This document shows positions 5,107 to 5,180 of a stretch of 5,180 bases of DNA, one piece after another. The translations under genes were made by a program, and so were the position numbers. Numbering within the stretch: the stretch's first letter is position 1; the number at the start of each line of letters is the position of its first letter. Location: contig JADFQH010000025.1 in the NCBI GenBank assembly GCA_022561895.1, positions 1 to 5,180 of the forward strand, read 5' to 3'. Below the pieces are notes generated by a model, which was given only the letters and a program-made list of their open reading frames with translations, did no database searches and was not told the DNA's origin. Origin of the DNA: Methanobacteriota archaeon. Lineage in GTDB: Archaea; Halobacteriota; Halobacteria; Halobacteriales; Halalkalicoccaceae.

Positions 5107-5180
5107 TGCGGCGGCCGGGAGTTGAACCCAGTCGTGTGGTTAGCGGTCGCGCACAGCCAAACCACCACCACCCCCCCCCA
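5107..5180 (-). tRNA. 3' part of a tRNA gene (T-arm and acceptor), truncated or remnant
   Basis: On the minus strand the T-stem CTGGG/CCCGG (5127-5131 with 5115-5119, one G-T pair) encloses a canonical seven-base loop TTCAACT (5120-5126). CCGCCGC and the discriminator A follow, ending at 5107. Five bases (5132-5136) fit the variable loop, and TGGTT/AACCA (5160-5164 with 5137-5141) could form an anticodon stem. The loop between these is 18 bases instead of seven, no U33 is in place, and what should be the D-arm is a G-rich low-complexity tract. The matching 5' acceptor strand GCGGCGG is not in view. No anticodon can be called. The choices are a real tRNA gene with an intron cut by the edge, a decayed copy, or the tRNA 3' end left as an attachment site by an integrated element. 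Confidence 0.4.
5161..5180. repeat. Low-complexity CCA/poly-C tract at the right edge
   Basis: Consecutive ACC units pass into a run of C up to the last base. Such tracts are hard to sequence and assemble, so the edge may be unreliable, including the 5' part of the adjoining tRNA-like sequence. Confidence 0.7.

Noticed and set aside
1..5180. CRISPR array, rRNA gene, riboswitch or replication origin
   Set aside because: No regularly spaced repeats, rRNA-like sequence, riboswitch fold or clustered origin boxes were seen on either strand.

Overview
The window looks like chromosomal DNA of a haloarchaeon (class Halobacteria). Codons are strongly G/C-ending, the proteins are very rich in Asp and Glu, start codons lack Shine-Dalgarno sequences, and one start has a TATA box about 25 bp upstream, which is the layout of a leaderless archaeal transcript. 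The genus cannot be named from the sequence. Both edges cut features, and the right edge runs into a C-rich low-complexity tract, so the window may be a whole draft contig.

Layout. (1) 1-803, minus: a 3-hydroxyacyl-CoA dehydrogenase gene broken by an out-of-frame internal deletion near 293/294, with its last codons off the left edge. (2) 1050-1652, plus: an AlkA-like DNA glycosylase of the HhH-GPD family. (3) 1655-3019, minus: a RimK-type ATP-grasp ligase fused to a RimB/COG4067-like 'ATP-dependent zinc protease' domain and ending in a poly-glutamate tail. It meets the glycosylase tail to tail with 2 bp between stop codons. (4) 3106-4122, plus: a succinylglutamate desuccinylase/aspartoacylase (AstE/AspA) family zinc hydrolase, divergent from the ligase across an 86-bp promoter region that holds a TATA box and a 13-bp palindrome. 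(5) 4124-4457, plus: remains of a two-gene toxin-antitoxin-like cassette. The first reading frame has lost its start codon. The second begins in a GTGA overlap and looks like a MazF/PemK-type toxin with a frameshift and a nonsense codon. (6) 4458-4558: a 101-bp segment bounded by perfect 14-bp inverted repeats, starting exactly where the toxin reading frame stops making sense. (7) 4555-4986, minus: an AT-rich gene for a small single-pass membrane protein of unknown family, whose stop codon lies inside the right inverted repeat. (8) 5107 to the right edge, minus: the T-arm and 3' acceptor strand of a tRNA, with no convincing 5' half.

How the parts relate. The ligase-protease fusion and the AstE-like hydrolase probably form one functional pair: one enzyme makes an amide or peptide bond, and the other could trim or hydrolyse it. 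That is the most interesting intact biology here. The glycosylase (alkylation repair) and the dehydrogenase (beta-oxidation-type fatty-acid or polyester metabolism) are ordinary neighbours. From about 4124 rightwards the window changes character: decayed genes, an inverted-repeat element, low GC and a tRNA 3' end. This suggests the edge of an accessory or integrated segment.
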